A stretch of 64,000 bases of DNA from Ascidia mentula (taxonomy: Eukaryota > Chordata > Ascidiacea > Phlebobranchia > Ascidiidae), in the NCBI GenBank assembly GCA_947561715.1, contig OX387202.1:10801001-10865000 (forward strand), read 5' to 3'. The position numbers were made by a program, and so were the translations under genes. Of this stretch, positions 22,098-35,206 are shown piece by piece. Under the pieces are notes generated by a model. The model saw nothing but the letters and a program-made list of their open reading frames with translations, was not told where the DNA came from and ran no database searches. Each line of letters starts with the position of its first letter. Position 1 is the first letter of the stretch.

Positions 22098-25020
22098 ATG
22101 TTTCAAGAGAAATCATCTGATGATAATTCAGTTGGCGAAGTTTTCTCGGAAAAAAGGATGAGTGGTGAGACAATGTTGAAAATGTACATTACCAAAATGG
22201 ATCACTCATGATAAAACGGTTGCTACAAAAAGCAAACTTTACGATTCTAATCCCTTTGTATTTACTTTTAATTCTGTTCATTGTTTAGTAAAAGATATAA
22301 CAAGGATGTTTTCCAAGCAAATTTCACTACTTGGTGATGAAATTGAAAGGTATATCAAATGTACAAGCAAATTATTCTTTTGCCTCTAATTTGACAAATT
22401 ATTTCTATAGGGAGCGGAAAATTCGACTACGCAACCAACAAATGAGGCAAAAATATCTCAGTGAAAAGCTGCGATCAAGAAAAGAGGCAACTACTACCAA
22501 CACATAAGGGCCCAAGGAATATCGTTTCATGATAATCAACGTATGTACACTTTTTTAGAATTTCAGTTCCGCTGCACGCATGGAAGAAAGGGTAAATTGT
22601 CAAAACGAGAAAGAACTCGTGCCGAAGCTGGGCCAAGAGCCACCACCGGTACCACCTAAAACAACAAAAGACGATTTGTACAGGTGATCAAATATTTTTG
22701 TCCGGTAATTCAAACATAATTATTGTTAATGATGTTCAGCGAGCGAGGAATCACCGACTTATTTGATGACTTGGAGCAATTCGCCATCAACATGGATTCA
22801 GAAAATGTTGCTTTTCCAGTTCTAATGAAGCAACTTTTTATTTGGAAACTAACTGACCTTGAGAAGGTTGGGTTGTTTTTATATGCGTTTTTGAAACCTT
22901 AATTTGACTTTAATAGGTCAGAGTATTGTTCCACTGGATCAGTTCGCAAGACTTGAACGCGATTCAATTTCCTGATCAACTAACATTGGACTCGCCTTTT
23001 GGTCAGTTAAAAGCAATAAAGGAAAACGACAGCAATTTCTCACTGGTGTTTCAACGATTGTGCCGGTAAACGTAAATATAATGCAATATTTGGGACTGTG
23101 AGTACAACATTGTTGATGTGTTTTACTGAGGGCTGCTGGAATTCATTGCAAAGTTATCAAGGGTTACGCAAAAGGTTTCGGATACTATCCAGATCATTCA
23201 TTTTCTGCCAATCCTCATCAATGTCGTGGAACTTGGAATGCTGTTCTTATCAACAATGAGTGGAGGTTCATTGACACCCATTGGGGAGCAAGAAGTCGTG
23301 ATGGTATTAAGGAGGTTTACTGACATTGTAGCCAAACTACGTCAGCCACTTTTTTGGATATAAAAATCAAGCTCCCGGTGAGATTTGAACTCCCAACCTT
23401 GAAATGACCAGACCGAACGCTCTACTGATGGTATATTGTGGTCAACACACGCAGCTGGAAAGCCCAGGGAGTTAAACCCTCACCAGGAGTTTTATTCATT
23501 CCCAACTTGTGCTGATCTAGCTTGGTTGCGTTGCCAGTGAACCTAATAATAAATACGTTAGCTGAGGTAGTCTAGTAGGGGCCTGCGTCGTAGCGCCATC
23601 CTGCCTTGCCATGCAATCGCATCAAACACTTCTTCGTTGGTATTTTCACGAACACAGTGTAATGCTAATATAAATTACAAAACTGTTTCTGTAATATTGG
23701 TATTTGTTTATACGTGACCTGTTTTCCACATACGATAGGATAATTCATGTAAGTGTCCAACAATAATTATAAACCTTTAGACATCGAACGCTCTGACTCT
23801 AAAACAATAACCCGGACTCTGAACTGTTGTAACCTGTTAGTTCGCCCTAACATGCCCCGTGCGCGCTTTTGACCATTGCTACTACATATAACGAATTGTA
23901 TTTGGTTGTGTTTTGGGTTGGTGAGGGGAATTCCACCCATTCCAATTCTTCTGGTTTCATTTGAATTGCTGTCTTACGTTTGTGCCATCTTCAGTAAAAG
24001 ATTACATATACCTGATTGTTGTCAGATGTATGGAGATTTAGTCGCACGAAGGAGCAAGTCACGTATAAACAAATACCAATATTACAGATGCAGTTTCGTA
24101 TTTCATATTAATATACACTGTGTTCTCTTCACTATTCAAGTGTTGTTATTTTTTACCAAAAACTGGACAAAATCATTAATTACTCTGTTCACAAAAAGTT
24201 TTATTTTTCTATCAGAAACAACAGGGGCATTTGCGTACAAATTTGAAGAGTTTTGGTTTCTCACTGATCCAGACAAGTTTATTTCAAGCCATTATCCAGA
24301 TGAATACGCTTGGCAACTTTTGCATCAACCAATAACACTTGATCAATTTAAGGTAGAAAATTTGTACCAGTTTTAGTTTTGTGGTCAGAGGAATATTTAT
24401 TATAACATACTGCATGTGGACATCTGGATTCGCCTGGCATGTATGTTTGGGTGATACATGCAACATATAACAAACAGCGTTATCATCAGGGGGTTCGTGC
24501 TATCCCCTTCAAATTATCAGCTTTGGCTAAAAAACGCTTAATTAATTTGTCATGTGAAACACAATATTATTATCATTACAATTGTTTAACACACTTGATT
24601 GATAGATGTCCGTCATGAAATGGCCGATGTTTTACGAACTCAAACTTGTATCACACGAGAATGCAATTGTACAAACAGACGAAAATGGGTTTGCAAAAAT
24701 GACAATAAATTACGGGAGACGTGATGCCAAGTTTTTAACAAATCTCCATGAAAAAGTTGAAAGCAAGTTGCAAGACGAAGTGCTGAATTCTGTTAAGATC
24801 AAGCGAAGTAAAGACGAACAGGTAAGAGTCAAAACAAAAACAAAGTGAGCGATATTGTAAAGGTTTGATTGAATCTGCTTTACAGTTGTTCGAGGTTCGC
24901 CTTCGTAAACCTGGGCAATATATTTTGACCATATTAGGAAGACCATCAAGTGACAAAATATGGACGTATATATGTCGTTATCAAATAGACGGCTCCAAGA
25001 TTAAATCCGACACTGAGTAA
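22098..25020 (+). CDS. KY/hillarin-like pseudoenzyme, copy E (complete)
   Basis: Ten exons: 22098-22164, 22289-22349, 22411-22486, 22559-22683, 22740-22866, 22917-23065, 23131-23303, 24216-24352, 24606-24821 and 24886-25020, giving 421 aa. The N terminus differs from the other copies (MFQEKSSDDNSVGEVFSEK) but joins in the same phase. The core reads ILFHWISSQDLN? as VLFHWISSQDLN, then FQRLCRAAGIHCKVIKGYAK and GTWNAVLINNEWRFIDTHWGAR. The family Cys position is Asp (NDSNFSLVF) and the His position is Gly. The intron 3 donor is GC (AAAGAG/GCAACT) where all sisters have GT. From exon 7 on it is almost identical to copy A, while exons 1-6 are much more diverged, so gene conversion or recombination near exon 7 is possible. 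Intron 7 carries the same SINE as A. Confidence 0.8.
23350..23640. mobile_element. tRNA-related SINE in intron 7 of copy E
   Basis: Same element and position as 190-485 in copy A, with few differences. Confidence 0.55.
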
Positions 25021-25845
25021 ACGAAGGAGAATACAAACTACAAACTATTCATGTATTTACAGTAGTGTGTGTTGCCGATGACTGAAACGTATACTTGTGC
25101 ATTATTTTTCACTCCAAAACGAGCATGTGACCCATAATGTTCGGTAAGCTACTTACAGAGCAAACTGTTTCGACCAATAAGATCTCATCAGTGCAACTGG
25201 AGGGTGTAGTTCTGGACTAAATGGTAAAATTTGTCACGCGTTTTATCGCTTTCGCCTCGTTTAACCGTTGCAATGATGTAAGCAAGTAATCTGTCAATAA
25301 TTCTATCATGAACTCATACGACTGTTTGCAACATTCATTGTTGCCTAACTGAAAGTGTATATTTGTAATCGTACAAAAAAATGATGTAACTTGTCAATTT
25401 CATGAAACAAAACGTGTCTTTTGTGATCTGGAGCTGACAGGTTTCTTGAAGTTCAATTGTACGTAAAACACTTGTCGCCACCTAAGTTGACATAGAAGCC
25501 ACGTTAAAAACGCTGACATGTCTGCAGGTGTAATTAAATAATTTTGTTTGATATATCCTGATGCGAAGTAACTATGAACTTGATCAATCATTGACAAGAT
25601 CTATTAATCATCTTTGATGTTAAGAACATGCTTAAATTCCCGAAAAGAGCGTAAGTAAACACCGAGTCCCATTAGTAAACTTCTTTACATGGGGAAAGAG
25701 TCTCGTTTACGTAGTGAAAGTAATCGTTGCGACCTTCGCTACAGCGTATGGAGATAACCTGCTATTTTGCTCGTTTCGTCTAATAGGCAGAAACACTTGT
25801 TCCAGTAAAATCCGATTACCTGTAAGACAAAAAAACTTATTTAGA
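25021..25845. other. Intergenic, duplicated spacer
   Basis: Copy of 2774-3360 and of 35765-36545. No gene seen. Confidence 0.55.
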
Positions 25846-27220
25846 ATACAGCCTTATAAATTTCGTCATTGCATGCATCCATGTCGTAAGTAAGGTTATT
25901 TCTAAAGCAACAGTGATATGAAGTAAGTAATGTAGAACCTGGTTGCAGTAATAAACATTACAGCTTATTGTATTATTTCATTAAAAAACACGTAGTCCTG
26001 AGGTACAAGGCCTACGGTTTTACGTAACAATTTTTTCGTGACAACTGAAATTTCGTGCCGATAAATCTAATATTATAAACGGTAGAACCAGGCGTGCTAT
26101 TGTATGCTGCTTTTGCCAGGCTTTATTGCTCACACACGATATTTCTGACGCGGAGTTTACTATTGGTTATTGGCCACAGTGTTTCCACCTTGATTCGTAT
26201 CCTACACTGCTGAGACATATCAAGTAGAAACAGTGCGAAAAATGCGAAAAAGCAGTTCACGGAATGTGACCCAGGGGTTTCTGCTTTCTGTTTTTTTGGT
26301 TACATTGGTGCCTGCGGTAGATACGTACGTGCATGACCTATGATTATGCCTAATATGAGCAAACATCGTTATCAGGCGCCTGTTGCTCGCCCAGACCGTT
26401 GGTCACAATCTGCACTCGATTCATTGTGATTGGCTTGTATGCTTTTTATTGTTTAGGTTATGGTAATGTAGAATTGTTTGCTTGGAGGAAAATATAATAC
26501 GTTTTGCAACATACAAATAAAGTCTATTGCGGTTATTTTACACTTATTTATTATATAACAAGACACTATCTATTTGCTTGCTTTTTTCTCAATAAACCTC
26601 ATCTCATTTTTTCATGGTTGGTTAATCATGGTCGGATTTTTTCGCCCGTGTTCGGTCATGCGCAACCACCTTCAGCGATGTGGCTTATCACGGTTTTAAG
26701 ACAAAGTAACGTTGCAAGGGTTTGTCTATTGTTAAACTTCAATACCGATTAGACTTTGGTGCTAAACGTCGAAATATCAAGTAGCATTTTAAAGGAATAT
26801 TTTGACAATGCTTAATTTCAAGCACAAACATGGAAGTGTATTTTTACAACTAAATCGTAATATAACAAAACTAATAACAAAGCAAGATGTGAAATTTGTC
26901 AATAGTTGCCAACAATTTGTAAAAGTTTGGCTGATTTAGTGGTTAGAGTGCTTTTTCGTGCTACATTAAAGGGCTATTACGTGATTGTGCCCAGGTGTTT
27001 CATTCAGGCAACATGTTATCTCGCGTGAACACCCTGTAGCCTTTTGTTTTAGATTGTGATCATGCGCTTTGTTTGTTGACTTTTCGAGCGTTGCCCTTCG
27101 ACACTGTCATTTGATTTAGAATACTTACCCCAAGTATTATGTTACCTGGCTCACTGCGGAGTCCATGTTAGCACAGTTTTGAGATATACCTCGTTAAATA
27201 GATCAAGCATGTTTTCCATG
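25846..27220 (-). pseudogene. ABCB6 exon relics (second set)
   Basis: 25846-25903 matches the exon 14 start, 25977-26125 matches exon 13 and 27161-27220 matches part of exon 12 of the intact gene at 36607-41031. The arrangement and breaks are the same as in 3361-4695, so both sets descend from one earlier duplication. Confidence 0.7.
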
Positions 27221-27284
27221 TATTCCCATGCTCAACAGCTTTTCCTGCAAGGTTTAGTTATTTTCAATGCGATCTACCATAACG

Positions 27285-27543
27285 ATATCTGAAAAATCAA
27301 GTTCCCGGTGCGGCTTGAACTCACGACACTGGGCTAACCGGACCCAACGTTCTACCGACTCAGCGGTTTGTTTGACTGCGCTATCGACTATTGATCTGCA
27401 TGGGGTTCGGGAGCTTAGCGGTTTTACAGGGTATATTATGGTCAAGGTACACTGGTGCACAAGTCCACAACTTGCCAGGGGATCTTTACATATACTTATA
27501 CGGATCTCCACCACCACTTGGCTGCAATGTCAGTGAACCTTAA
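27285..27543 (-). mobile_element. tRNA-derived SINE, composite unit, truncated
   Basis: Same unit as 4799-5110 but missing the left tail. Just beyond it (about 27601) lies the unoccupied site that matches the CACTA insertion point at 5166/11226. Confidence 0.65.
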
Positions 27544-27678
27544 GATCAAAATACATGAGCTGAGATCGCCATATATAAATGTTCTGTGCAGTGTGGCGAT
27601 ACTGCCTTGTCATGCGATAACATATAACACTTCTGCCTTGTATGCATGTTTTTCTTTTTTAGGGTTTGAATACGAAAT

Positions 27679-30091
27679 ATGAATTTTTCATCAAACGACA
27701 AGTGCTCACATGGTAAGTTTTATGACGTAAATTATCATCACACATACTTAACGATAAAACGACAGCCCAAACTGACTCAATGAATCTACTCAAAGTTAAT
27801 GTATTTATTACAAACTTTTCAAATGTAAATGAGATTACCTAAAACAGGTACTTCATAACACGAGAAATTACTGTCGTTCATTATTTAACATCCTTTACAA
27901 TTCGTAGTGACCAGAATGACGTCATATTTCGACGGAATTGCATCCACAATCCGCGATGAATTGGACAGGTAAAAAAAGCATTTGATTAGAAACCCGACAT
28001 TTTTAAAATCTAACTTGAAATTTAGTCTAACGGTAAAATAACTTCAAAACTGTCAATGTATGTAATACTATATGCTCTGTAATGTGATATACGCATTATA
28101 ACCACAAAACGATCAATAATAAGTGTTAATATAGGGAGAAACAAATCAAACGTCGCAACCAGGAAATAAGAAAACTGTATCTTGAAAGTCGGCTTCAAGA
28201 CAGAAAAGAGGTAAGATGCTGTTTTTACGCTAATGTAGTTGTGGTGTCATTATTTTCACATGCAACGTAGAACCTTAGTTCCGCAACAAACATGATAAGA
28301 ACTGTAAACAAACACAACGAAGTAGAACTCGTACCTGAACTGAATAAAGAACCACCACCTTCACCACCACGAACTAGTAAAGAAGAGTTGTACGGGTAAG
28401 ATACTGGACCAAATTCATTTAGGTAAGCAAAAGCAAAAACAAAAGCGTTTCTGTAAAGGAGTGGAAGAACAGATTTGTTTGAAGACTTGGAGCAATATGC
28501 TGTAAACATGGAATCAGAGGATGTGACTTTTCCGGCTCTAATGAAGCAACTGTTTATTTGGAAACTGACTGACCTTGAAAAAGTTGGTTTCGATTTCTTT
28601 ATTGTTAAAGGAACCTTTGAAATTTGATTAGTTTAATATTGTTCTACTGTCTGATTTTTGTATTTTAACAATGTTGTTTTAAGGTAAGGATTCTGTTCCA
28701 CTGGATAAGTTCTCAAGATTTAAATCAGACAAAATTCCCTGAAAAACTTGCAGCAGATTCACCGTTAGGTCAGCTGAAGGCAATTAAAGAAGAAAGATCG
28801 AGTTACCACCACGTGTTTCAGCGATTGTGTCGGTAAAACTTGTTTGCGCAATTTTTAAATGCATGCATTCTTTAATTTGATGTAGTTAAAAGTGTTCACA
28901 ATAAGTTTTATGTTTTTAAGTGCTGCTGGAATTCATTGCAAAGTTATTGATGGTTACGCAAAATTTGTCGGCTGCTATCCTGACCATTCATTTTCTGTCA
29001 GCCCTGATCAATTTCGTGGAAATTGGAATGCTGTTTTAATTAACAATGAGTGGAGGTTTATTGATACCAACTGTGGGGCTAGAAGTGCTGAAGGTAGTCT
29101 GTTTGCCTTCAATATTTGCAATGTTTTAATTTGCCCAATTCAAAAAACATTTTTATTTTGCAGAAACCACAAGAATAATTACCTACAGATTTGACGAACA
29201 TTACTTTCTCACTGATCCAGTTCAATTTATCAACAGCCATTATCCAGATGAATCCGCTTGGCAACTTTTACATGAACCAAGAACACTTGATCAGTTTGAG
29301 GTTTGCAAAATTTTTTTGTATCCTAGATAATGGTTTAGCTGAACCTATCCTATGATAGATCACATTTCTTTATCTATTTTCTGTTAAATATTCTGACGGC
29401 CTTGTGATACAAAAGAAGTAACCTAAAAATCTATAATTGTACTTCAAACGACGAAGTATTCAAGTAATTAAAATCGTTTGGAGATTAAATAATTAATCAA
29501 TCAAAAAATATTACCTATCTACCAGAATCCTATGACAAGCTTTGAAAACTCAGTTTCATTTCCTTAATCGAGTTTTAATTTTTTTAAGGTTGGGTGTGAA
29601 AGAATGACTTGCAATACGAACTTTAACAAAACAGCATTTTCAAACGAAATTAAGCCAATATATGTGATTGACAGAAATCAGTCTTCAAATGGCCAAACTT
29701 CTACAAATTGAAGCTTAATCTCTTATCCCACCCCAATGGAATGATAAAACCTGATGAAAATGGATTTGTAAAGATTGTGCTGAAAAATACGTCTGAGAGA
29801 AGTGATCTTGAACTCTCATCGATTCTTAAAGAAAAAGTTGAAAACAGGTTGAAGGTAGAAGTGTTTGGATGTGTTAAGGCGTACAAAGTCGCGGACGAAC
29901 CGGTAACAATTCTTAAACTATTGCACAATGTGTGTGTTTTAACCTCACATTTTGCACATTACATTTTACAGGTATTTGAGGTTCGTCTTCCGAAGCCTGG
30001 GCAATATATTCTAAGCTTATGTGGTGGCTACCCTGACGAAAATAAGACAGGCTTTTGTCGATATCAAGTAGACGGTTCTTTGATGAAGTGA
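27679..30091 (+). CDS. KY/hillarin-like pseudoenzyme, copy F (complete)
   Basis: Ten exons: 27679-27712, 27908-27968, 28135-28210, 28271-28395, 28459-28582, 28684-28832, 28921-29093, 29164-29300, 29675-29902 and 29972-30091. All are GT-AG and in phase, giving 408 aa. The acceptor CTTTTTTAG ends 17 nt before the ATG. The core differs from sisters: KVIDGYAKFVGCYPDH, RGNWNAVLINNEWRF, and DTNCGAR with Cys in place of the usual Trp beside the conserved Asp. The Cys (Arg in ERSSYHHVF) and His (Gly) positions are again lost. The C-terminal domain reads FVKIVLKNTSERSD and LPKPGQYILSLCGGYPDE. It is the sister of the truncated copy B. Confidence 0.85.
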
Positions 30092-32341
30092 AAATTGTAT
30101 TTTTTATTTGGTCGTATGTGACCAATACACGTGTTGTTGATGCGATTTCACCCAAATATACATAAAATTAAAAATTTCGTGCATGAAACAAATAAGGCTT
30201 TTGGTTTCTGAATAGTAAACCTCGCTTGACAATTGAGATATTTAAATCTTCAAACCACTGCACAAGTCACATTTCCTTATCTCGCTGAAATAAGAGTTAC
30301 AGCTTCTTCAGTATTCTTCTGTGATATGTTATAAAAATTGAGCTGCGGACTGGTAAACAAATAAATTTATTTTTTTAAATAAACCGAGTAAATTTTCTGT
30401 TTTGATATTGTTTTTAATAACAAATCAAAACAAACATGCAAACCAACCTCACAACACCTTGTGCAGGAATCAAAATATAAAAACTGTTATGCCAGTATGA
30501 TGATATACTCTACACAACGTCCACGCAAAATTCATAATGAACTTTGGACTGAAAAAGGACAAAAAGCATCGAAATTGACCATTCACAAAACGATATCACG
30601 TTCGTACCACAGGAGTTCGCAGGAATAACTTATTTTTTCAGTGTGATTTTTGTGTTTTCGATTCACCGCCAAGATAAGTATGTATTAGTTTTCGTTTTCC
30701 AGAAGGGTGGCAAATGCCACAACCTCAAAAACCTGACCTTGGCTTTTGTCTGAATAAACCAAACAAAACATTTGAACTTTGATTCTACAGTATTCAAATC
30801 AATTTATTCAATTTCCACAACCACTTCACAACAAATACTCTCACAAAGACGCTGCCGGTAACGTTTTTAATGGTTTGTCATCTTCAATTATAAAAGAACC
30901 CCCGCAGCTACGATAAGACCTAAAGCGAACTGAGCAAAAAACGTGTAATTTGTATCACTGCCGCGTATCAAGTATCAAAATAGCTTTCATGAACTCGAAT
31001 ACCCTGTTCCCCAGATGTTAAACTTACCACGCGCTATAATGTATGAAATCCCACATACCGAAACATAAAACATTTGGTGTTGCTAAGACTAGAAGGTCTA
31101 TTATTGATCGCAAGATATATCTTCAAGGGTAAACCTTGTGTTTGCGATTGCTGGTCTTTGTGCAAACGAACTCAAATTACAAAGTGTTAGATTGTACGTT
31201 CAGTTCACTTTTAAACTAAAAGCTGTTTTTTAATGCCTTAAAAGTATTCAAAGTACGACTGCCATCAGAAACCTGATAAATAAGAATGTAAGGGTTTTGT
31301 ATTGAGTGTGGTCACGAAGATTAGGTATGATTGCCAGGATAGAATTATTGTCGAGAAAAGAGGAACCGTTTGGCAGAGGGTGTTGCAGCGACAAAGCTTG
31401 CCAACAGCAGTTGTTCAAAGAGTAGATTGTTTTACAAACTAGAAATGTATAAGGAACTGCATTTGCTTTAGGTATTCAGTTGTTGCTGATGGGCATGTCC
31501 AGTCGTCATATAAATAAACACAATAGTGCACGATTTGTTTATAATTGTTTGAACATCTCTTTGTACTTGGTACTGCATTTGAAAACTACCAAGTGTTTTG
31601 TTGAGTTTTCTAACAAACCGTAAGTCATGGTATGCGCGTAAGAATAAATCCAGTCGGGCGCTTTTTAAAGCATACGTATACTCCTGAGCAACAGGCTTTG
31701 AAGCAGGTTTTAATCAGCTGAACAAGGCCATTTTTGAAGCTCCGATTCATTTCTATGTAAAATTATACAATTTTGTAGCGCGCCACACAAAACGAAACGT
31801 TGAACAAAACAAAGCTTTTTTTTCTGTTGACGTCCGACTTGCTACCACGGCTGTCACGCAACAATGCGGATATGGATACCGAGTAGTTAACGTCGTGTTG
31901 CGTTTAAAAACGTTTGCCTGAATGAAAATACCGCAAAATGAGGAACCATTTGAAACATGGAGCAGTAGCCACAGAAGTAGCTGACAGTATCTGTTCCAAG
32001 TTGTACCAGAAGTCGATTTGTTAATCTTATTTATAGGTCGCCTCAAGAGCAATGTTTATAGGTCTATATTTTTAAACGCAGCGTGTGTTTGTTGTTTTGA
32101 TTCTCTGTAAATAAGTGAGACTGACGATGCCTACTTGTAAACGAAATATAGGTATCAGATAAAAATATAACGACGAATGGTTCAAGATTTTTTTATAATG
32201 AAAAAATTTGAGTCACATTTGAATGACGAAAAATCTGTTGATCAGTTCCATGAGATCTATTTTGGTTAGTCTCGACCAACAGTACCTAACACATGCGTGC
32301 CGTATTGCTGACAATCCATAATATCAACTTGTATGCATGTA
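30092..32341. other. Duplicated non-coding block
   Basis: From 30271 on it is collinear with 12057-14306. No gene recognised; the possible hydrophobic minus-strand tail exon noted in the other copy is interrupted by a stop here. Confidence 0.45.
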
Positions 32342-32639
32342 AGGTTCACTGGCATCACAGCCAAGCTGGATCAACCACCCGACAAGTCGAAGCGATACCT
32401 CAAAAATCAAGCTCCCGGTGCGTCTTGAACTCACGACCCTGGGCTAACCGGGCCCAACGCTCTACCGACTCAGCGGTTTGCTTGACTATTGATCTTAGGT
32501 ACGGGAGCTTAGCGGTTTTATAGGGTATATTGTGGTCAAGGTACACTGGTGCACAAGCCCATAACTTGCCAGGGGATCTTTACATGTACTTATACGGGAT
32601 CTCCACCGCCACTTGGCTGCAATGTCAGTGAACCTTATG
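32342..32639 (-). mobile_element. tRNA-derived SINE, composite unit
   Basis: Same unit and position as 14307-14612, upstream of copy G. Confidence 0.7.
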
Positions 32640-32776
32640 ATCAAAATACGTGAGCTGAGATCGCCATATACAAATGTCCTGCGCATTGTGGCAATACTGC
32701 CTTGTCATGCGATAACATATAACACTTGTGCCTTGTCATGCATTTTTTTCCTTTTTTTAGGCTTTGAATACGAAAT

Positions 32777-35206
32777 ATGAATTTTTCATCAAACGACAAG
32801 TGCTCACATGGTAAGTTTTATGACGTAAATTATCATCACACATACTTAACGATAAAACGACAGCCCAAACTGACTCAATGAATCTACTCAAAGTTAATGT
32901 ATTTATTACAAACTTCTCAAATGTAAACGAGATTACCTAAAACTGTTACTATTAGGAAGAACATGTAAGAAAAGACGTTGTGAGCCGTGTTCATAACACG
33001 TGTAATTTCTGTCGATCATTATTTAACATTCTTTACCATTCGTAGTGTCCAGAATGACGTCATATTTCGACGGAATTGCATCCACAATCCGACATGAATT
33101 GGAAAGGTAACAAAAGCATTTGATTAGAAACCCGACATTTTTTAAATCTAACTTAAAAATAACTTGAAATTTAGTCTAACGGTAAAATAACTTCAGATGC
33201 ATGTAATGCTCTGTGCTATGTAATGTGATATACGCATTATAACCATAAAACGACAAATAATAACTGTTAAAATAGGGAGAAACAAATTAAACGTCATAAC
33301 CAGGAAACAAGAAAACGGTATCTTGAAAGTCGGCTTCAAGACAGAAAAGAAGTAAGATGCTGTTTTTATGCTTGTGTAGTTGTGGTGTCATTATTTATGG
33401 CGTCTTTCAAACTACATCGCACATGCAACGTAGAACCTTAGTTCCGCAACAAAGGTGATAAGAACTGTAAACAAACACAACGAAGCAGAACTCGTGCCTG
33501 AACTGAATAAAGAACCACCACCTTCACCACCACGAACTAGTAAAGAAGAGTTGTACGGGTAAGATACTGGACCAAATTCATTTAGGTAAGCAAAAGCAAA
33601 AACAACAGCGTTTCTGTAAAGGAGTGGAAGAACAGATTTGTTTGAAGATTTGGAGCAATATGCTGTAAACATGGAATCTGAGGATGTGACTTTTCCGGCT
33701 CTAATGAAGCAACTGTTTATTTGGAAACTGACTGACCTTGAAAAAGTTGGTTTTGTTTTCTGTATTGTTAAAGGAACAAAAACTCTTTGAAATTTAGAGT
33801 CAGTTAGATATTGTTCTACTGTGAAATTTTTGTATTTCGGCAATGTTGTATTAAGGTTAGGATTATGTTCCACTGGATAAGTTCTCAAGATTTAAACGAG
33901 ACTACATTTCCTGACAAACTTGAAGCAGATTCACCGTTTAGTCAGCTGAAGGCAATTAAAGAAGGAAGATCGAGTTACCACCTCGTGTTCCAACGATTGT
34001 GTCGGTAAAACTTGTTTGCGCAAAGATAAACCACGCAATATTTTTACATACATGCATTGTTTAGTTTGATGTAGTTAGCAGTGTTCAAAACAAGTTTTAT
34101 GTTTTTAAGTGCTGCTGGAATTCATTGCAAAGTTATCAAGTGTTACGTAAAAGGTGTTGGATACTATCCTGATCACTCATTTTCTGCCAATCCTCATCAA
34201 TTCCGTGGAACATGGAATGCTGTTCTTATCAACAATGAGTGGAGGTTTATTGACACCATGTGGGGAGCAAGAGCTGTTGATGGTATTTATGTGTTGTAAA
34301 AAAGCAGTTCTTCCACTCACTGATCGTTTTAATTTTTCAGCAACGACAGGAGTAATCGAGTACAAATTTAATGAGTTTTGGTTTCTCACTGATCCAGACA
34401 AGTTTATCTCAAGCCATTATCCAGATGAATTCGCGTGGCAACTTTTACATCATCCAATAACACTTGATCAGTTTGAGGTTTACAAATGCTTATCATTGGT
34501 TGTGTTCAAATTAATTAGAGTAAAATCGGACAAAGAAAACAAAAATTGTATTAGCTCGTTAGACTTTATTGAATTTTAGACTAATAAAACTTTCATTCAT
34601 TGCTGCTACTTATCGCTATTAATTATCAAAAATATTTAATGTTTACATATTTCTTTAACAAACTTTTGTAAAATGACAGGTTTGAAAGGGGTTATTTTAG
34701 AAAACATTAAGATATAAATTATCGATTTGTGAAATACTTAATAACGGGTAACTCGAAGCACTTTATTATCATTTTAATGTCTTTATTGATAGGCGTCAGT
34801 TTTCGAACGACCGGTGTTTTACAAACTTAAACTTGAACTTTCATCCCATCAAAATGGAATGATAAGAACAGACGAGAGTGGATTTGTGAGGGTTTCGTTG
34901 AAAAACACAACTGCAAGAAATAATATTGAATTCTCAACGAGTCTCCAAGAAAAAGTGAAAAACAAGTTGCAGGAAGAAGTGAAGAAATCTGTTGAAGTTC
35001 ACAAAAACTCGGACGAATTTGTAAGACATGTTTAAAAATATCATGAGGTTTTAATTTTTGCACTCAATTATTTACAGATATTTGAGATACGTCTTCCCCA
35101 TCCTGGGCAATACATTTTAACCCTCTATGGTAGTTTTTCGGGTGACGTTTCCAACAAATACGTTTGTACATATCAAGTAGACGGTTCAATGATAAAAGCA
35201 ATGTAA
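32777..35206 (+). CDS. KY/hillarin-like pseudoenzyme, copy G (complete)
   Basis: Ten exons: 32777-32810, 33046-33106, 33276-33351, 33434-33558, 33622-33745, 33856-34004, 34110-34282, 34341-34477, 34793-35020 and 35078-35206, giving 411 aa. It is the sister of copy C in the other block. The core reads MFHWISSQDLNETTF, RLCRAAGIHCKVIKCYVKG and RGTWNAVLINNEWRFIDTMWGAR. The Cys position is Arg (GRSSYHLVF) and the His position Gly, while the Asp after WRFI is kept. It is the last array member and lies 1.4 kb from the 3' end of ABCB6, convergent with it. An acceptor (CTTTTTTTAG) ends 17 nt before the ATG. Confidence 0.85.

Noticed and set aside
14713..35206. Active transglutaminases or peptidases
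   Set aside because: The nucleophile Cys and the His of the family are absent in every copy.
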